The notes: generated by a model not told the origin, from the sequence alone. A stretch of 49,784 nucleotides of DNA from SAR86 cluster bacterium AG-339-G14 (GCA_003282105.1 QCAB01000001.1:1-49784), one strand, 5' to 3'. Numbered from the stretch's first letter, positions 24,551-35,719 are shown. Translations and numbers: made by a program.

Positions 24551-26774
24551 AGAAGAAAGCCTACCGATTGGAGGTTACGCAGAAAAAGCATATTTGGAAT
24601 ACTCCATGTATGTAATTTTAGACAGAGCTTTACCTTTTGTAGGAGATGGATTAAAACCGGTTCAACGAAGAATTGTATATGCCATGTCTGAATTGGGTCT
24701 AAAATCTTCGGCTAAATTCAAAAAAAGTGCCAGGACTGTAGGTGATGTTATCGGAAAATTTCATCCTCATGGTGACAGTGCAGCTTACGAAGCAATGGTT
24801 TTGATGGCTCAAAATTTTTCTACTAGATACCCTTTAATAGAAGGACAAGGAAATTTTGGATCTTTGGATGACCCAAAAAGTTTTGCAGCAATGCGATACA
24901 CAGAATGCAGACTATCGGCTTATTCTCAGAATCTTTTAACTGAAATATCACAAGGCACAGTTGACTGGATGCCTAATTTTGATGGTACTTTGATCGAACC
25001 AAAATTTTTGCCTGCGAGACTACCGAATGTACTTTTGAATGGAGCATCTGGCATTGCTGTTGGGATGGCTACGGATATACCGCCTCATAATCTCACCGAT
25101 GTTGTAAAAGCTACAATTGCACTTTTGGAAAGTCCAAAAATGTCAATTAAAGAATTGATGAAATATATCCCTAGTCCGGATTTTCCCACTAAGGCAAAAA
25201 TAATTTCAACTCCTGATGAGATTGAGGAAATTTATACAACTGGAAGAGGTTCTATAAAGCTAAGAGCCACTTATGACATTGAAAATGGAGAAATCGTCAT
25301 TAGCTCTTTGCCTTATCAAGTCTCATCCTCAAAAATCCTTGAACAAGTCGCGTCTCAAATCGAATCTAAAAAAATTAGTATGATTGAAGATCTAAGAGAT
25401 GAAAGTGATGAAAATAATCCAGTGAGATTAATTGTTGTCCCAAGATCTAACAGAATAGATAAGGATGCATTGATGAGCCATCTATTTGCTACTACAGAAT
25501 TACAAAAAAATGTTCGGGTAAATTTTAATGCCATCGGTTTAAACGGCAAGCCTAGAGTATTCGATTTAAAAGATTTTCTCAAAGAATGGATAAAGTTTAG
25601 AACTGAGACAGTAAAAAGAAGACTGCAACATCGTTTGGATTGGGTAAACGATCGATTGCACATTCTAGAAGGGTTGCTTAAAGCTTATTTAAACCTAGAT
25701 GAAGTAATAAAAATTATAAGAACTCATGACGTTCCCAAAAAATCTTTAATGAAAAAATTTAAGTTATCCGAATTACAAGCGAACGCAATTTTGGACATAC
25801 GTTTAAGGCAATTAGCTAAATTAGAAGAGGATGCCATTCTGGAAGAAAAAAAATTGCTGGCTTCTGAAGCCAAAGATATTGAAAAAATTCTCAACTCATC
25901 TAGTAGATTAAAAACACTAATTAAAAAGGAATTGAATGAGGATCTTGAGGAATATGGAGATGAAAGAAACAGTAATATTGTCGAGGTTGATGAAGCAAAA
26001 GCATTTGATGAAAAAGACCTTATCTCTAATGATCCAATGACTGTAGTACTATCCAAGAGAGGTTGGATTAGAGCTGCTAAAGGACACGACATTGATCCTC
26101 AAAGCTTGCAGTATAGAGAGGGAGATGAATATCTCTCCTCTTCGATGGCTAGAAATAGTCAAAACGCAGTAATCATTGATAGTTTTGGAAAGGCTTTTAC
26201 TTTACCTATTCATAAGCTTCCTTCTGCTAGAGGTCAAGGCGATCCGGTATCGGGTAGTATAAATTCTCAATCGGGCTCAACTTTTGCGGGCGTTGTTGCT
26301 GGAACCGATGACGAATATTGTTTGTTGGCGTCGACTAGTGGATATGGTTTCATTGCAAAAATAGTCGAACTACAAACAAAAAATAAGTCAGGTAAAACCG
26401 CTCTCAACACCAAAGGGGCTATTCCATTAGGACCTGAAAAGGTAATTACAATAAATGACTCATACTTAGCTGCAATTACAGAGGAAGGAAAAATGCTATT
26501 AATTGAATCTTCGGATTTGCCGATTCTCTCAAAGGGGAAAGGAAATAAAATTATCAACATTGATAAAAAACAATTTGAAGCAAAAGAAAATAAATTAATT
26601 TTTCTGAAGTCTCTAGTTAAAGGAAGCAGTCTTAAAATTTATAGCGGAAAACAAAATTACACAATAAAATCCAAAGATTTAGAAAATTTCGTCGGCACTA
26701 GGGGTAGAAAGGGAAATTTTCTCCCCAAAGGGTATAGAAGAGTCGATGCGGTAGAAGTAATTGTTGAGGAATAA
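24543..26774 (+). CDS. parC: DNA topoisomerase IV subunit A
   Basis: [40 protein letters not shown] active-site Tyr; overlaps parE. Confidence 0.94.
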   Translation: MSKEESLPIGGYAEKAYLEYSMYVILDRALPFVGDGLKPVQRRIVYAMSELGLKSSAKFKKSARTVGDVIGKFHPHGDSAAYEAMVLMAQNFSTRYPLIEGQGNFGSLDDPKSFAAMRYTECRLSAYSQNLLTEISQGTVDWMPNFDGTLIEPKFLPARLPNVLLNGASGIAVGMATDIPPHNLTDVVKATIALLESPKMSIKELMKYIPSPDFPTKAKIISTPDEIEEIYTTGRGSIKLRATYDIENGEIVISSLPYQVSSSKILEQVASQIESKKISMIEDLRDESDENNPVRLIVVPRSNRIDKDALMSHLFATTELQKNVRVNFNAIGLNGKPRVFDLKDFLKEWIKFRTETVKRRLQHRLDWVNDRLHILEGLLKAYLNLDEVIKIIRTHDVPKKSLMKKFKLSELQANAILDIRLRQLAKLEEDAILEEKKLLASEAKDIEKILNSSSRLKTLIKKELNEDLEEYGDERNSNIVEVDEAKAFDEKDLISNDPMTVVLSKRGWIRAAKGHDIDPQSLQYREGDEYLSSSMARNSQNAVIIDSFGKAFTLPIHKLPSARGQGDPVSGSINSQSGSTFAGVVAGTDDEYCLLASTSGYGFIAKIVELQTKNKSGKTALNTKGAIPLGPEKVITINDSYLAAITEEGKMLLIESSDLPILSKGKGNKIINIDKKQFEAKENKLIFLKSLVKGSSLKIYSGKQNYTIKSKDLENFVGTRGRKGNFLPKGYRRVDAVEVIVEE

Positions 26775-26775
26775 A

Positions 26776-27822
26776 CTATTCAGCAACTGTATTCGGAATC
26801 AATTGTTGATTAGACTTTTTCTTTTCTTCAATTTCTTTAATAGCAGCATTAATTTCTAAAAATCTTTCAGGAGTTGCAGGATGAGTCGAAGTATGGCTTT
26901 GATTGATACTTCCCGGATGTTCCACTGCCATTTCTCGCCAAAAATTTGCGACATTTTCTGTTGAGTATCCAGCTCTTTCCAAATAATAAATTCCAACATA
27001 GTCCGCTTCTGCTTCAAATTCTTGAGAATACATTCTTGCTCCTGTTTGACCAAAAACGCCTTGAGTATTAACTCCATAATAAGCAGCAGCTAAATCAACA
27101 ATCGTTCCAAGAAGAGAATTAGTTCTTAATTTAGAGATGTGGCCCATCATGTTATGACCTAGTTCATGTGCTATTACCAATCCAAGGTCTTCATCTCTTT
27201 GAGCAAACCTAATCATACCTGTTGTGATACCAATTTGGCTTCCATTAGCGAAAGCGTTAACAGAATCGTTTTGAACCAACAAAATAGGGTAGTTACAAAT
27301 CAAATCGAGATCAAAGGATACTGATTTTGACACTCCATCTCTCAAAAACTCTACCTTTAAGGTCTCTGATTTATTTCTAAATTTTTCTAAGCCTTTGTGG
27401 AATTTCTCTCTATCTGATGAAACCTCTAAGTTGTTAATTTTTAAAATTTCATCATTTTTTCTTAATCCACTTTTAAAAGCAGCAGAACTTGGAATAACAT
27501 ATGTGACTTTTATTCCTTCTTCATCAATTCCATAGACTTCTTTTTCAATTTCAGAATATTTATCAGTATCAACGTAAGCATTGAACATTACCCCGATGGA
27601 GTTGACCGTGTTATCGCAAAGATCACCTGAGTTCTTAAGAATTGGATAGCCTACTCGTTGCAAACGTTCGTATCTTTCTTTGATTTTTTGAAGCGCTAAT
27701 GTTTGTTGAAGTTTTGTCTCAGCGTCCAAAGCATTGCTATCAATGTTAAGTCTCTGAGTAGCAGGGCCAGCGCAAGAAAGAATTAATGTTGATAAAACTA
27801 AAAATTTTAAAAATTTAATCAT
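26776..27822 (-). CDS. M48-family metalloprotease lipoprotein with PDZ domain
   Basis: Lipobox LILSCAG, PDZ-like segment, HELGHNMMGH motif. Confidence 0.9.
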   Translation of the reverse strand: MIKFLKFLVLSTLILSCAGPATQRLNIDSNALDAETKLQQTLALQKIKERYERLQRVGYPILKNSGDLCDNTVNSIGVMFNAYVDTDKYSEIEKEVYGIDEEGIKVTYVIPSSAAFKSGLRKNDEILKINNLEVSSDREKFHKGLEKFRNKSETLKVEFLRDGVSKSVSFDLDLICNYPILLVQNDSVNAFANGSQIGITTGMIRFAQRDEDLGLVIAHELGHNMMGHISKLRTNSLLGTIVDLAAAYYGVNTQGVFGQTGARMYSQEFEAEADYVGIYYLERAGYSTENVANFWREMAVEHPGSINQSHTSTHPATPERFLEINAAIKEIEEKKKSNQQLIPNTVAE

Positions 27823-27880
27823 CTCTACTTACATGATAAGAAAAAATCTTGATAAAACAAGAATACAAAATGGGTATTTC

Positions 27881-29080
27881 TTAAATAATATTTTTATATG
27901 CTTTTTCGAATCTCTTGAAACCTTCGTTAATTTCTTTGTCGGATATTATTAAGGAAGGAGCGAGGCGAATAGTTTTTTCTCCAGCTGCTTGGACGACAAT
28001 TAATCCTTCGTTGTATGCTGCTTGAATAAAATCAGATGATTTTACTCTCTTAAAATCACAACCAATCCATAACCCCGCAGATCTGACATCAGAAAAAATG
28101 TCATATTTTTCGGAAAGAGAATTTAATTTTTCAGTAAAAGAAATTGTTTTTTTTATTACTCCGGATAAAACTTTTTGTGAAGAAATTATTTCAATGACTT
28201 TTTTAGCAACAATACATGCCAGCGGGTTCCCTCCGAAAGTACTGCCATGAGTTCCAGGTTGAAAAGCTTTTGCAATATGATTTTTTGCAAGAGTAGCGCC
28301 AATCGGAATTCCTCCACCGAGACCTTTGGCTAAAGTTGATATATCGGGGATAACTCCGTAACCCATGTAAGCCATCAAAGTTCCGGTTCTGCCAACACCA
28401 CTTTGCACCTCATCAAAAATTAGCAAAACGTTATTTTTATCTGCTAATTTTCTTAATCCCATAAGAAAAGGATTTGAGGCTCTTATAATTCCTGACTCCC
28501 CCAGGATGGGCTCCACAAAAATAGCAGCAGTGTTTTTAGTAATTACTTTTTCGACTGATTTAAGATCGTTAAATTTAGCTCTTTTAAATCCTTTAAGAAG
28601 CGGGCCAAATCCTGTTTTTTGGGATTTGGAATCGCCTGCACTTATGTTTAACATGGACCGTCCGTGAAAAGCATCAGTAAAGACAACAACTTCATGTTTT
28701 TCAGGCCTTCCCTTGTCATAAAAATATCTTCTTGCAAGCTTTATGGCTGCTTCGTTGGCCTCATTTCCAGAATTTGAGAAAAAAACTTTGTCGGCAAAGG
28801 TTTTTTTGGCTAATAAACTACTAAGTTCTAAGGCTGGTTCGTTATATAAATAATTACTTACATGCCAAAGTTTAGTGGATTGATCCTTTAAAACTTTAAT
28901 TAACTCTGGATGAGAATGACCAAGACAAGTTACAGCAATTCCTCCGCCAAAATCTACGTAGTCATTACCCTCTTCATCCCATAAAATTGACTTTTTCCCT
29001 CTAACTGGTGTGAACCATGCGGGTGCATAATTCGGAGTTAAGGCAGTTCTATCAATAGAATTAATTTTTTTCTTTGCCAT
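27881..29080 (-). CDS. argD: acetylornithine/succinyldiaminopimelate-type aminotransferase
   Basis: FSNSGNEANEAAIKLAR, LIFDEVQSGVGRTG, HGSTFGGNPLAC. Confidence 0.9.
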   Translation of the reverse strand: MAKKKINSIDRTALTPNYAPAWFTPVRGKKSILWDEEGNDYVDFGGGIAVTCLGHSHPELIKVLKDQSTKLWHVSNYLYNEPALELSSLLAKKTFADKVFFSNSGNEANEAAIKLARRYFYDKGRPEKHEVVVFTDAFHGRSMLNISAGDSKSQKTGFGPLLKGFKRAKFNDLKSVEKVITKNTAAIFVEPILGESGIIRASNPFLMGLRKLADKNNVLLIFDEVQSGVGRTGTLMAYMGYGVIPDISTLAKGLGGGIPIGATLAKNHIAKAFQPGTHGSTFGGNPLACIVAKKVIEIISSQKVLSGVIKKTISFTEKLNSLSEKYDIFSDVRSAGLWIGCDFKRVKSSDFIQAAYNEGLIVVQAAGEKTIRLAPSLIISDKEINEGFKRFEKAYKNII

Positions 29081-29125
29081 CTAGAAATTTAATAAAAAAA
29101 TTTTGGTTTAATATAACAATTAATT

Positions 29126-29614
29126 ATGGTTACTGCAGATCGCCTCAAAGCCAATAATACATTTAGATTAACTTTAAAGCCAAATCGTTCGATTTCTTGG
29201 AAGGGCAATTTAATTTTTTTATTGTTGATTTCGACTCCTATACTAATTATTGCTTTTGGTTTTTTATATGTTGGCGCACCAATTATTCTGCCCTTTGCCG
29301 GTCTCGAAATTTTGATAGTTTTGTTTGCGTCTTATTATGTTTATCAAAAAACAAATAAGCAGGAAATAATTACTATTTCTCCAGAAAAACTAATTATAGA
29401 AAAAGGAAAATTTAGACCAGAAACTTCAATAGAATTTATTAGAGAATGGGCTTATGTCTTTGTTGAAAGAGCTAAACACCCTTGGTATCCAGTACATATA
29501 GTGATTTCATCCAAGGGGCAAAGAGTTCCAGTTGGAGAATTTCTAACAGATGACGATAAAAAAATCTTGATTGATAAAATGGATGAAATTATCAGAGAAA
29601 TAAGAGTTATTTAG
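29126..29614 (+). CDS. DUF2244-family membrane protein
   Basis: RLKANNTFRLTLKPNRSISW plus two TM helices; 8-bp tail overlap with the next gene. Confidence 0.75.
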   Translation: MVTADRLKANNTFRLTLKPNRSISWKGNLIFLLLISTPILIIAFGFLYVGAPIILPFAGLEILIVLFASYYVYQKTNKQEIITISPEKLIIEKGKFRPETSIEFIREWAYVFVERAKHPWYPVHIVISSKGQRVPVGEFLTDDDKKILIDKMDEIIREIRVI

Positions 29615-30773
29615 CTCTTTGATTAAAGCGTCTGCCTATCATTGCAGATGCAATATTTACCTTTTGAACGTCGATTGTTCCTCCTGCTATTCCCCAACCA
29701 AATGCATCACGAACTTTTCTCTCCATTCCATATTCCTTATTGAAACCATAACCGCCCATAAGCTGCATAGCGGTTGTTGTGACTTCTCTGGCAATTTCGT
29801 TTGCAAAACATTTTGCACTACTAGATTCTAATATGTCAGGAAGACCATTGGCTGCATTGAAGACCGCTCTATGTATTAGAAGCCTAGAAGCCTCAACTTT
29901 CATTAACATGTCTGCCAATTTAATTTGGACCGCTTGAAAATCTACAATTGGTTTGCCAAATTGTTCACGTTCTTGTACGTATTGTTTAACATAATCTAAT
30001 GCTGAGGATGCTTGAGCCAAAGCCATAGTTGCGTTGCCACACCTTTCTAAATCAAAGGTCTCCATGAGTTTTTTAAAACCATCTTCGGGTTCGACTAATA
30101 AGTTTTCTAAGGGAACCTCAACGTTATCAAAATAAATATCAGCAGATGGAATTCCTCGCCAACCCATTAAACGTTCACTATTTCCAAAAGTTAATCCAGG
30201 GGTATCTAGGTCTACGAATACAGCGCCTATACCCTTAGCGGCCGGAGCATCTGACATTTTTGCATAAACAACATATCCGTCGGAGTGACCAGCTCCTGAA
30301 CACCACCTTTTATTTCCATTGATGATAATTTTATCTCCTTTAATTTCCGCTTTAGTTTTAAGATCTGTTAAACCTGTTCCCGCTCCTGGCTCCGACATGC
30401 TCACGGCAACAACTTTTTCTCCACTACATACTTGTGGAATTATTCTCTTCTTTAAAGCTTCGGTACCAAAGTGTTCTATAACTTTAACTGGGCCAGCGTT
30501 AGCCTCAAAAACTGGCCAGCCGACTGCAGATGAAATCTTTCCAAATTCTTCTAAAATAATTATGGCGTCAAGATTGGATAGACCTTGACCTCCATATTCT
30601 GTAGGCGCATTAACTCCAAGAAAACCTAATTCTCCAATTTTCATTAATACTTCTTTGGGGACGGGATTACAGGATTCTTCCATATCATCTGCTAGAGACA
30701 CTAGTTCTTTATTTGCAAAATCCCGTGCAACTTTTTGTAACTCTTGCTGATCTGAAGTAAGTTTAAAATCCAT
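29607..30773 (-). CDS. acyl-CoA dehydrogenase
   Basis: AVSMSEPGAGTGLTDLKTKA, REQFGKPIVDFQAVQIKLADM, QLMGGYGFNKEYGMER. Confidence 0.94.
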   Translation of the reverse strand: MDFKLTSDQQELQKVARDFANKELVSLADDMEESCNPVPKEVLMKIGELGFLGVNAPTEYGGQGLSNLDAIIILEEFGKISSAVGWPVFEANAGPVKVIEHFGTEALKKRIIPQVCSGEKVVAVSMSEPGAGTGLTDLKTKAEIKGDKIIINGNKRWCSGAGHSDGYVVYAKMSDAPAAKGIGAVFVDLDTPGLTFGNSERLMGWRGIPSADIYFDNVEVPLENLLVEPEDGFKKLMETFDLERCGNATMALAQASSALDYVKQYVQEREQFGKPIVDFQAVQIKLADMLMKVEASRLLIHRAVFNAANGLPDILESSSAKCFANEIAREVTTTAMQLMGGYGFNKEYGMERKVRDAFGWGIAGGTIDVQKVNIASAMIGRRFNQRAK

Positions 30774-30816
30774 AATTTAGGAAGTTAATTATACACATTA
30801 GGGTAGAATCAGCATC

Positions 30817-31227
30817 ATGATTGAGGATAATTTTCCAGTTCCTGAAGGCTTTAAAACTATAGATCAAACAGAGAACCATATCGCTAACATTGGCCAAGGT
30901 TTCTATAAAAGAAACGACAAAGGAAGCTTAGTCATGGCTTTTTGGATTCGCCCAGAAAATAGCAATTCAGCAGGTGTTGCGCACGGCGGAATGCTTATGA
31001 GTGTAGCGGATTATTGTTTGTGTTCTTTGGCAATGGATTCAAAAGAAGATTACGCTGCAACAGTAAGTTTTAGAGGTGAATTCATTGCTCCGGCAAAAAC
31101 AGGATCTCTTCTAGAAATACATCCAAAAATAGATAAAGAAACTAAAAGTTTAGTTTTTGGTCAGGGTCAAATTCTCTGTGAAGACGAAGTAGTTTTTAAT
31201 TTTTCAGGTGCCGTAAAAAAATTTTAA
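30817..31227 (+). CDS. PaaI-family hotdog thioesterase
   Basis: GVAHGGMLMSVADYCL hotdog motif, 136 aa. Confidence 0.85.
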   Translation: MIEDNFPVPEGFKTIDQTENHIANIGQGFYKRNDKGSLVMAFWIRPENSNSAGVAHGGMLMSVADYCLCSLAMDSKEDYAATVSFRGEFIAPAKTGSLLEIHPKIDKETKSLVFGQGQILCEDEVVFNFSGAVKKF

Positions 31228-32474
31228 AAACTTCTTAATTGTTTTTGTACAGGAATATTTTTCAAACGGGCTATGTCAGGTATCCCGTGGTGATATTTAA
31301 TTGTACTTTCCCCCTGTATCAAAGGCCTGAGATATCTTCTCCCAACATTGGTTATTTTAAAACCGTCTTTTGAAATGTATGCAGCTGGCATTTTCTTTTC
31401 AACATTGGCAACGTTTTTCAAAGATACTTCAGATAATGTCCATTTGTAAGGATTTTCGCTCACTCTTCTGATGGTCGGCATCAATCCGGTTTTTCCTGCC
31501 AAAGCTAATTGAACAGCATATTTGCCTACAGCGTAAGCTTGGTCAAGATCGGTTTTTGAAGCAATATGTCTCGCCGAGCGTTGCAAATAATCTGCAACTG
31601 CCCAGTGATTTTTCAGACCAAGTTTAGTAATCATTTCAGCTAAAAAGGGTGCCACTCCCCCTAGTTGTTTATGTCCAAATGCGTCAACAGAACCGGCATC
31701 CGCTAAAAACTTTCCTTTTTTGTCTCTCACTCCTTCCGAAGCGACTATGACACAATACCCATATCTCTTTACAGTATTTTTTACAGCCGCTTTAAATTTA
31801 TTCTTCTCAAAAGCTACTTCTGGAAGAAGAATGATATGTGGTGGATCTTCCATTTCGTTGCTAGCCAAACAAGACGAGGCTGCAATCCACCCAGCGTGAC
31901 GCCCCATAACTTCCAAAACAAACACTTTTGTGGAGGTTTCTGACATGCTTTTGACATCCAATCCAGCTTCAAGAGTAGAGGTAGCAACGTACTTCGCCAC
32001 GGAACCGAAGCCTGGAGAGCAATCAGTAAAGGGTAAGTCATTATCTACTGTTTTTGGAATACCAATGCATTGAAGAGGAAAATTAAGTTTTTTTGCCATT
32101 TCAGATATCTTGAAAGTTGTGTCTTGGCTGTCACCGCCTCCGTTGTAGAAAAAAAATCCAATATTATGTGCTTCAAATACTTCAAAAAGCCTTTCATATT
32201 CTTTTTTTTGTTTGATTGGGTCTTGCAATTTAAAACGGCACGAACCAAAAGCTCCTCCGGGTGTCTGTTTTAATTTTGCAATGGTTGATTTTGACTCTCT
32301 TGAGGTGTCAATAAGTTCTTCATTCAAGGCTCCTAAAATTCCATTTTTACCGGCTAAAACTTTATTAATTTTATAAGATTTATTAGCGGTCTCTATAACA
32401 CCACAGGCAGATGCATTAATTACCGAGGTGACACCGCCTGATTGGGCATAGAAGGCGTTTTTTTTTGCTGCCAT
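31224..32474 (-). CDS. pfp: 6-phosphofructokinase, probably PPi-dependent
   Basis: PFK fold; PKTVDND (Lys typical of PPi-dependent enzymes) instead of PGTIDND; start set to ATG rather than the upstream TTG. Confidence 0.85.
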   Translation of the reverse strand: MAAKKNAFYAQSGGVTSVINASACGVIETANKSYKINKVLAGKNGILGALNEELIDTSRESKSTIAKLKQTPGGAFGSCRFKLQDPIKQKKEYERLFEVFEAHNIGFFFYNGGGDSQDTTFKISEMAKKLNFPLQCIGIPKTVDNDLPFTDCSPGFGSVAKYVATSTLEAGLDVKSMSETSTKVFVLEVMGRHAGWIAASSCLASNEMEDPPHIILLPEVAFEKNKFKAAVKNTVKRYGYCVIVASEGVRDKKGKFLADAGSVDAFGHKQLGGVAPFLAEMITKLGLKNHWAVADYLQRSARHIASKTDLDQAYAVGKYAVQLALAGKTGLMPTIRRVSENPYKWTLSEVSLKNVANVEKKMPAAYISKDGFKITNVGRRYLRPLIQGESTIKYHHGIPDIARLKNIPVQKQLRSF

Positions 32475-32480
32475 CAAGCA

Positions 32481-32486
32481 AATATA
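32481..32486 (-). promoter_or_regulatory. -10-like TATATT 6 nt upstream of pfp ATG
   Basis: Minus strand TATATT-TGCTTG-ATG. Confidence 0.5.
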
Positions 32487-32514
32487 ACTGAAAAAAGTAT
32501 TTCTGTGAAAAGGA

Positions 32515-32520
32515 TATAAT
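32515..32520 (+). promoter_or_regulatory. -10 box TATAAT 6 nt upstream of mpl ATG
   Basis: TATAAT-TTATTT-ATG. Confidence 0.55.
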
Positions 32521-32526
32521 TTATTT

Positions 32527-33873
32527 ATGAATATTTATGTTTTGGGAATTTGTGGAACTTTCATGAGTGGTATAGCCCAACTTGCAATTCAAAAAGGCTT
32601 CAAAGTATCTGGATGTGACGAAAATATTTATCCACCTATAAGCAATGTCCTTAAGGAATTAGAAATTAAGGTTGATCAGGGTTTTGAAACGAAAAATTAT
32701 TCTGAAAATATTGACTTATTTATCATTGGAAATGTCGTAAGCAGAGGAAATCCTTTAATGGAAAAAATATTAAATAATAAAAATGAATATCTTTCAGGTC
32801 CTGAATTTCTCTATCAATACATCCTGAAAGATAGGCATGTCATCTCAGTTTCAGGAACACATGGAAAGACAACTACTTCTGCAATGATCTCTAAAATTTT
32901 AATGGATGCCAAAGTTGATACAGGATATCTCATTGCTGGGAAAGTCAATGGATTTGATACTTCCGCAAAGCTTGGCAACAATGATTTTTTTGTAGTTGAG
33001 TCTGATGAATATGACACTTCCTTTTTCGATAAAAGATCAAAGTTTGTTCACTATCGACCCTCAACCTTATTAATTAACAATTTAGAATTTGATCACGCTG
33101 ATATTTTTGATAATTTGGATAGCATCAAAAAGCAATTTCATCATTTAATCAGGTCGTTGCCTTCTAGCGCAAAGGTAATTTTTCCTGGGGATGATGAAAA
33201 TATTGAATCTTTAATAAATCAAGGACTCTACTCCAAAAAAGAAACTTTCAATTATCAATTTTCACTAAAGGGTTGGTCTGTCAAACCTAATGAAAGTTGT
33301 GATGATAATTTTGAAATTTACTTTGATGGCAAACTCAGAGGTAAAATAAATTGGAATTTATTTGGTGAGCACAACCTTAGGAACGCCTTAGCAGCTTTTG
33401 TCACAGCTTCGTCTTTAGGAATTGATGATGAAATTATTACAGAAGCTTTGTCGTCTTTTAAAGGAGTTTCAAGACGAATGGAATTAAAAGGTCAGAATGA
33501 TTCTGTGAGTGTTTACGATGACTTTGCCCATCATCCAACGTCGATTAAATACTCATTAGAAGGTTTGAGGAAAAAAGTAGGAGATCAAAAAATAATTTGT
33601 CTGCTTGAAATGCGTTCCAATACTATGTCTGCTGGACATCATGACGAAGTTATACCCAAATCCTTAGAATGCGCTGACAAAGTCTTTTTATTTTCAAAAA
33701 ATGAAAAACAAATTAAAAAAATTGCCCTGAAAAGTGAAAAATTTTCGATTTGTTCTGGAACCGAAGAGTTTCTTAAAATATTACCTAAAGAATTAGTATC
33801 CGATACTCATATAATCTGCTTATCAAACGGGTCATTTGACCAAATCCACCAAGAGATTCTAGAAAGTTTTTAA
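32527..33873 (+). CDS. mpl: UDP-N-acetylmuramate:L-alanyl-gamma-D-glutamyl-meso-diaminopimelate ligase
   Basis: Mur-ligase GTHGKTTTSAMI; DDFAHHPTS. Confidence 0.93.
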   Translation: MNIYVLGICGTFMSGIAQLAIQKGFKVSGCDENIYPPISNVLKELEIKVDQGFETKNYSENIDLFIIGNVVSRGNPLMEKILNNKNEYLSGPEFLYQYILKDRHVISVSGTHGKTTTSAMISKILMDAKVDTGYLIAGKVNGFDTSAKLGNNDFFVVESDEYDTSFFDKRSKFVHYRPSTLLINNLEFDHADIFDNLDSIKKQFHHLIRSLPSSAKVIFPGDDENIESLINQGLYSKKETFNYQFSLKGWSVKPNESCDDNFEIYFDGKLRGKINWNLFGEHNLRNALAAFVTASSLGIDDEIITEALSSFKGVSRRMELKGQNDSVSVYDDFAHHPTSIKYSLEGLRKKVGDQKIICLLEMRSNTMSAGHHDEVIPKSLECADKVFLFSKNEKQIKKIALKSEKFSICSGTEEFLKILPKELVSDTHIICLSNGSFDQIHQEILESF

Positions 33874-35657
33874 AAAGTAAAAGTTTTTTTTCTAAGTCTT
33901 ATTGCACTAGGAGTAACTTCAACAAGTTCATCTTCCTCTATGAATTCAAGAGCTTGTTCCAAGGAGTGCTGAATATGAGGGGTTAAAATTAAATTCTCAT
34001 CCGTTCCAGATGCTCTTACATTAGTAAGTTGTTTTGCTTTGGTTGGATTTACAGGAAGGTCGTTGTCTCTTGAGTGAAGGCCAACAATTTGTCCTTTGTA
34101 GATATCCAATCCATGACCAACAAATAATTTACCTCGATTTTGTAAATTAAATAAGGAGTAAGATAAAGTTTTACCATTTGTCATTGAAACTAAAACTCCA
34201 TTTTGTCTATTAGTTACTTCACCTTTTTTTGCAGGACCATAATGATCAAAAACGCTTGTTAAAATTCCTGAGCCACTAGTGAGAGTTAAAAAGTGTGATC
34301 TGAATCCAATCATTCCTCTGGAAGGCGCAATAAATTCGAGTTTTATTCTTCCCTTTCCATCCGGTTCCATATTTTTAAGCTCAGCTTTTCTTAAACCCAT
34401 TTCTTCCATGATTGAGCCTTGATGTTCTTCTTCTAGGTCAATAACAATTTGTTCAAAGGGCTCGTGAATCTCTCCATCAACTTCTTTTTGTATTACTTCA
34501 GGTTTTGATACACCCAATTCAAAACCATCTCTCCTCATGCTTTCTATTAAGACAGATAAATGTAGTTCTCCTCTTCCAGAAACTTTAAATTTATCTGATG
34601 AATCTCCTGGTTCAACTCGAAGAGCAACATTACTTAGCAATTCTTGCTCGAGCCGTTCCTTTATATTTCTTGAAGTGACAAATTTTCCTTCTTGTCCTGC
34701 AAAGGGCGAATCATTTACTTGAAAGGTCATACTTACTGTTGGCTCGTCTACCGATAAAGGGGGCAGGGCTTCAATTTTTAATGGATCGCATAAGGTATCC
34801 GAAATGTACAAATTTTCTATTCCAGTGATACAAACAATATCTCCTGCTTCCGCTTCAGAAACTTCTATTCTTTCCAGTCCATCATGACTCATGACTTGTA
34901 AAATCTTTCCCTTTCTCTGTTTTTCATGAGCGTCAATAACAACTACTTGATCGTTTGGTTTTAATTTTCCGCAGGTAATTCTCCCAATACCAATTACACC
35001 CACATAACTATTGCTATCCAAAGCACTTATCTGCATTTGAAAAGGCCTTTCGGTATCTACTTCAGGAGGGCTTACTTTTTCTAACACCAAATCTAAAAGA
35101 GGAGACATATCTTCTCTAATATCTTCAAGTTCGTTGCCTGCCACTCCATTCAACGCTGAAGAATAGATAACAGGAAAATCCATCTGAGTGTCGTTGCCAC
35201 CAAGTCTATCAAAAAGATCAAATACCTGATCTAAAACCCAATCCGGTCTGGCTCCAGGTCTATCAATTTTATTTATAACTAAAATAGGATTTAAACCTTG
35301 CTCAAATGCCTTTTCAGTGACAAATCTTGTTTGAGGCATTGGACCGTCGACAGCGTCTACCAAAAGAAGTACAGAATCTACCATGGATAATACTCTTTCG
35401 ACTTCTCCGCCAAAGTCGGCATGACCAGGAGTATCAACAATATTTATTTTATGATCCTTCCATTTTATTGCTGTATTTTTAGCAAGGATTGTAATGCCTC
35501 TTTCTTTTTCTTGATCATTGGAATCCATTATCCTCTCTGAATCAATATCTTTTCTATTTAGGGTTCCAGATTGTTGCAATAATTTATCAACCAATGTCGT
35601 CTTTCCATGATCGACATGGGCAATAATTGCAATATTTCTAATATCTTTTGGATTCAT
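33870..35657 (-). CDS. typA: translational GTPase TypA/BipA
   Basis: IAIIAHVDHGKTTLVDKLLQQSG, DTPGHADFGGEVER; start placed at MNPKDIRN. Confidence 0.96.
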   Translation of the reverse strand: MNPKDIRNIAIIAHVDHGKTTLVDKLLQQSGTLNRKDIDSERIMDSNDQEKERGITILAKNTAIKWKDHKINIVDTPGHADFGGEVERVLSMVDSVLLLVDAVDGPMPQTRFVTEKAFEQGLNPILVINKIDRPGARPDWVLDQVFDLFDRLGGNDTQMDFPVIYSSALNGVAGNELEDIREDMSPLLDLVLEKVSPPEVDTERPFQMQISALDSNSYVGVIGIGRITCGKLKPNDQVVVIDAHEKQRKGKILQVMSHDGLERIEVSEAEAGDIVCITGIENLYISDTLCDPLKIEALPPLSVDEPTVSMTFQVNDSPFAGQEGKFVTSRNIKERLEQELLSNVALRVEPGDSSDKFKVSGRGELHLSVLIESMRRDGFELGVSKPEVIQKEVDGEIHEPFEQIVIDLEEEHQGSIMEEMGLRKAELKNMEPDGKGRIKLEFIAPSRGMIGFRSHFLTLTSGSGILTSVFDHYGPAKKGEVTNRQNGVLVSMTNGKTLSYSLFNLQNRGKLFVGHGLDIYKGQIVGLHSRDNDLPVNPTKAKQLTNVRASGTDENLILTPHIQHSLEQALEFIEEDELVEVTPSAIRLRKKTFTF

Positions 35658-35719
35658 ATAAGTTTTTAGTCCAAAGAATGTTCTAAGCACGAATAACTTT
35701 GCTAAGAATTAATTAAGAT

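Noticed and set aside
22655-26774. The two topoisomerase genes as gyrB/gyrA
   Set aside because: Subunit lengths (631 and 743 aa) and the close adjacency favour ParE/ParC; gyrB of gammaproteobacteria is usually ~800 aa with an insert.
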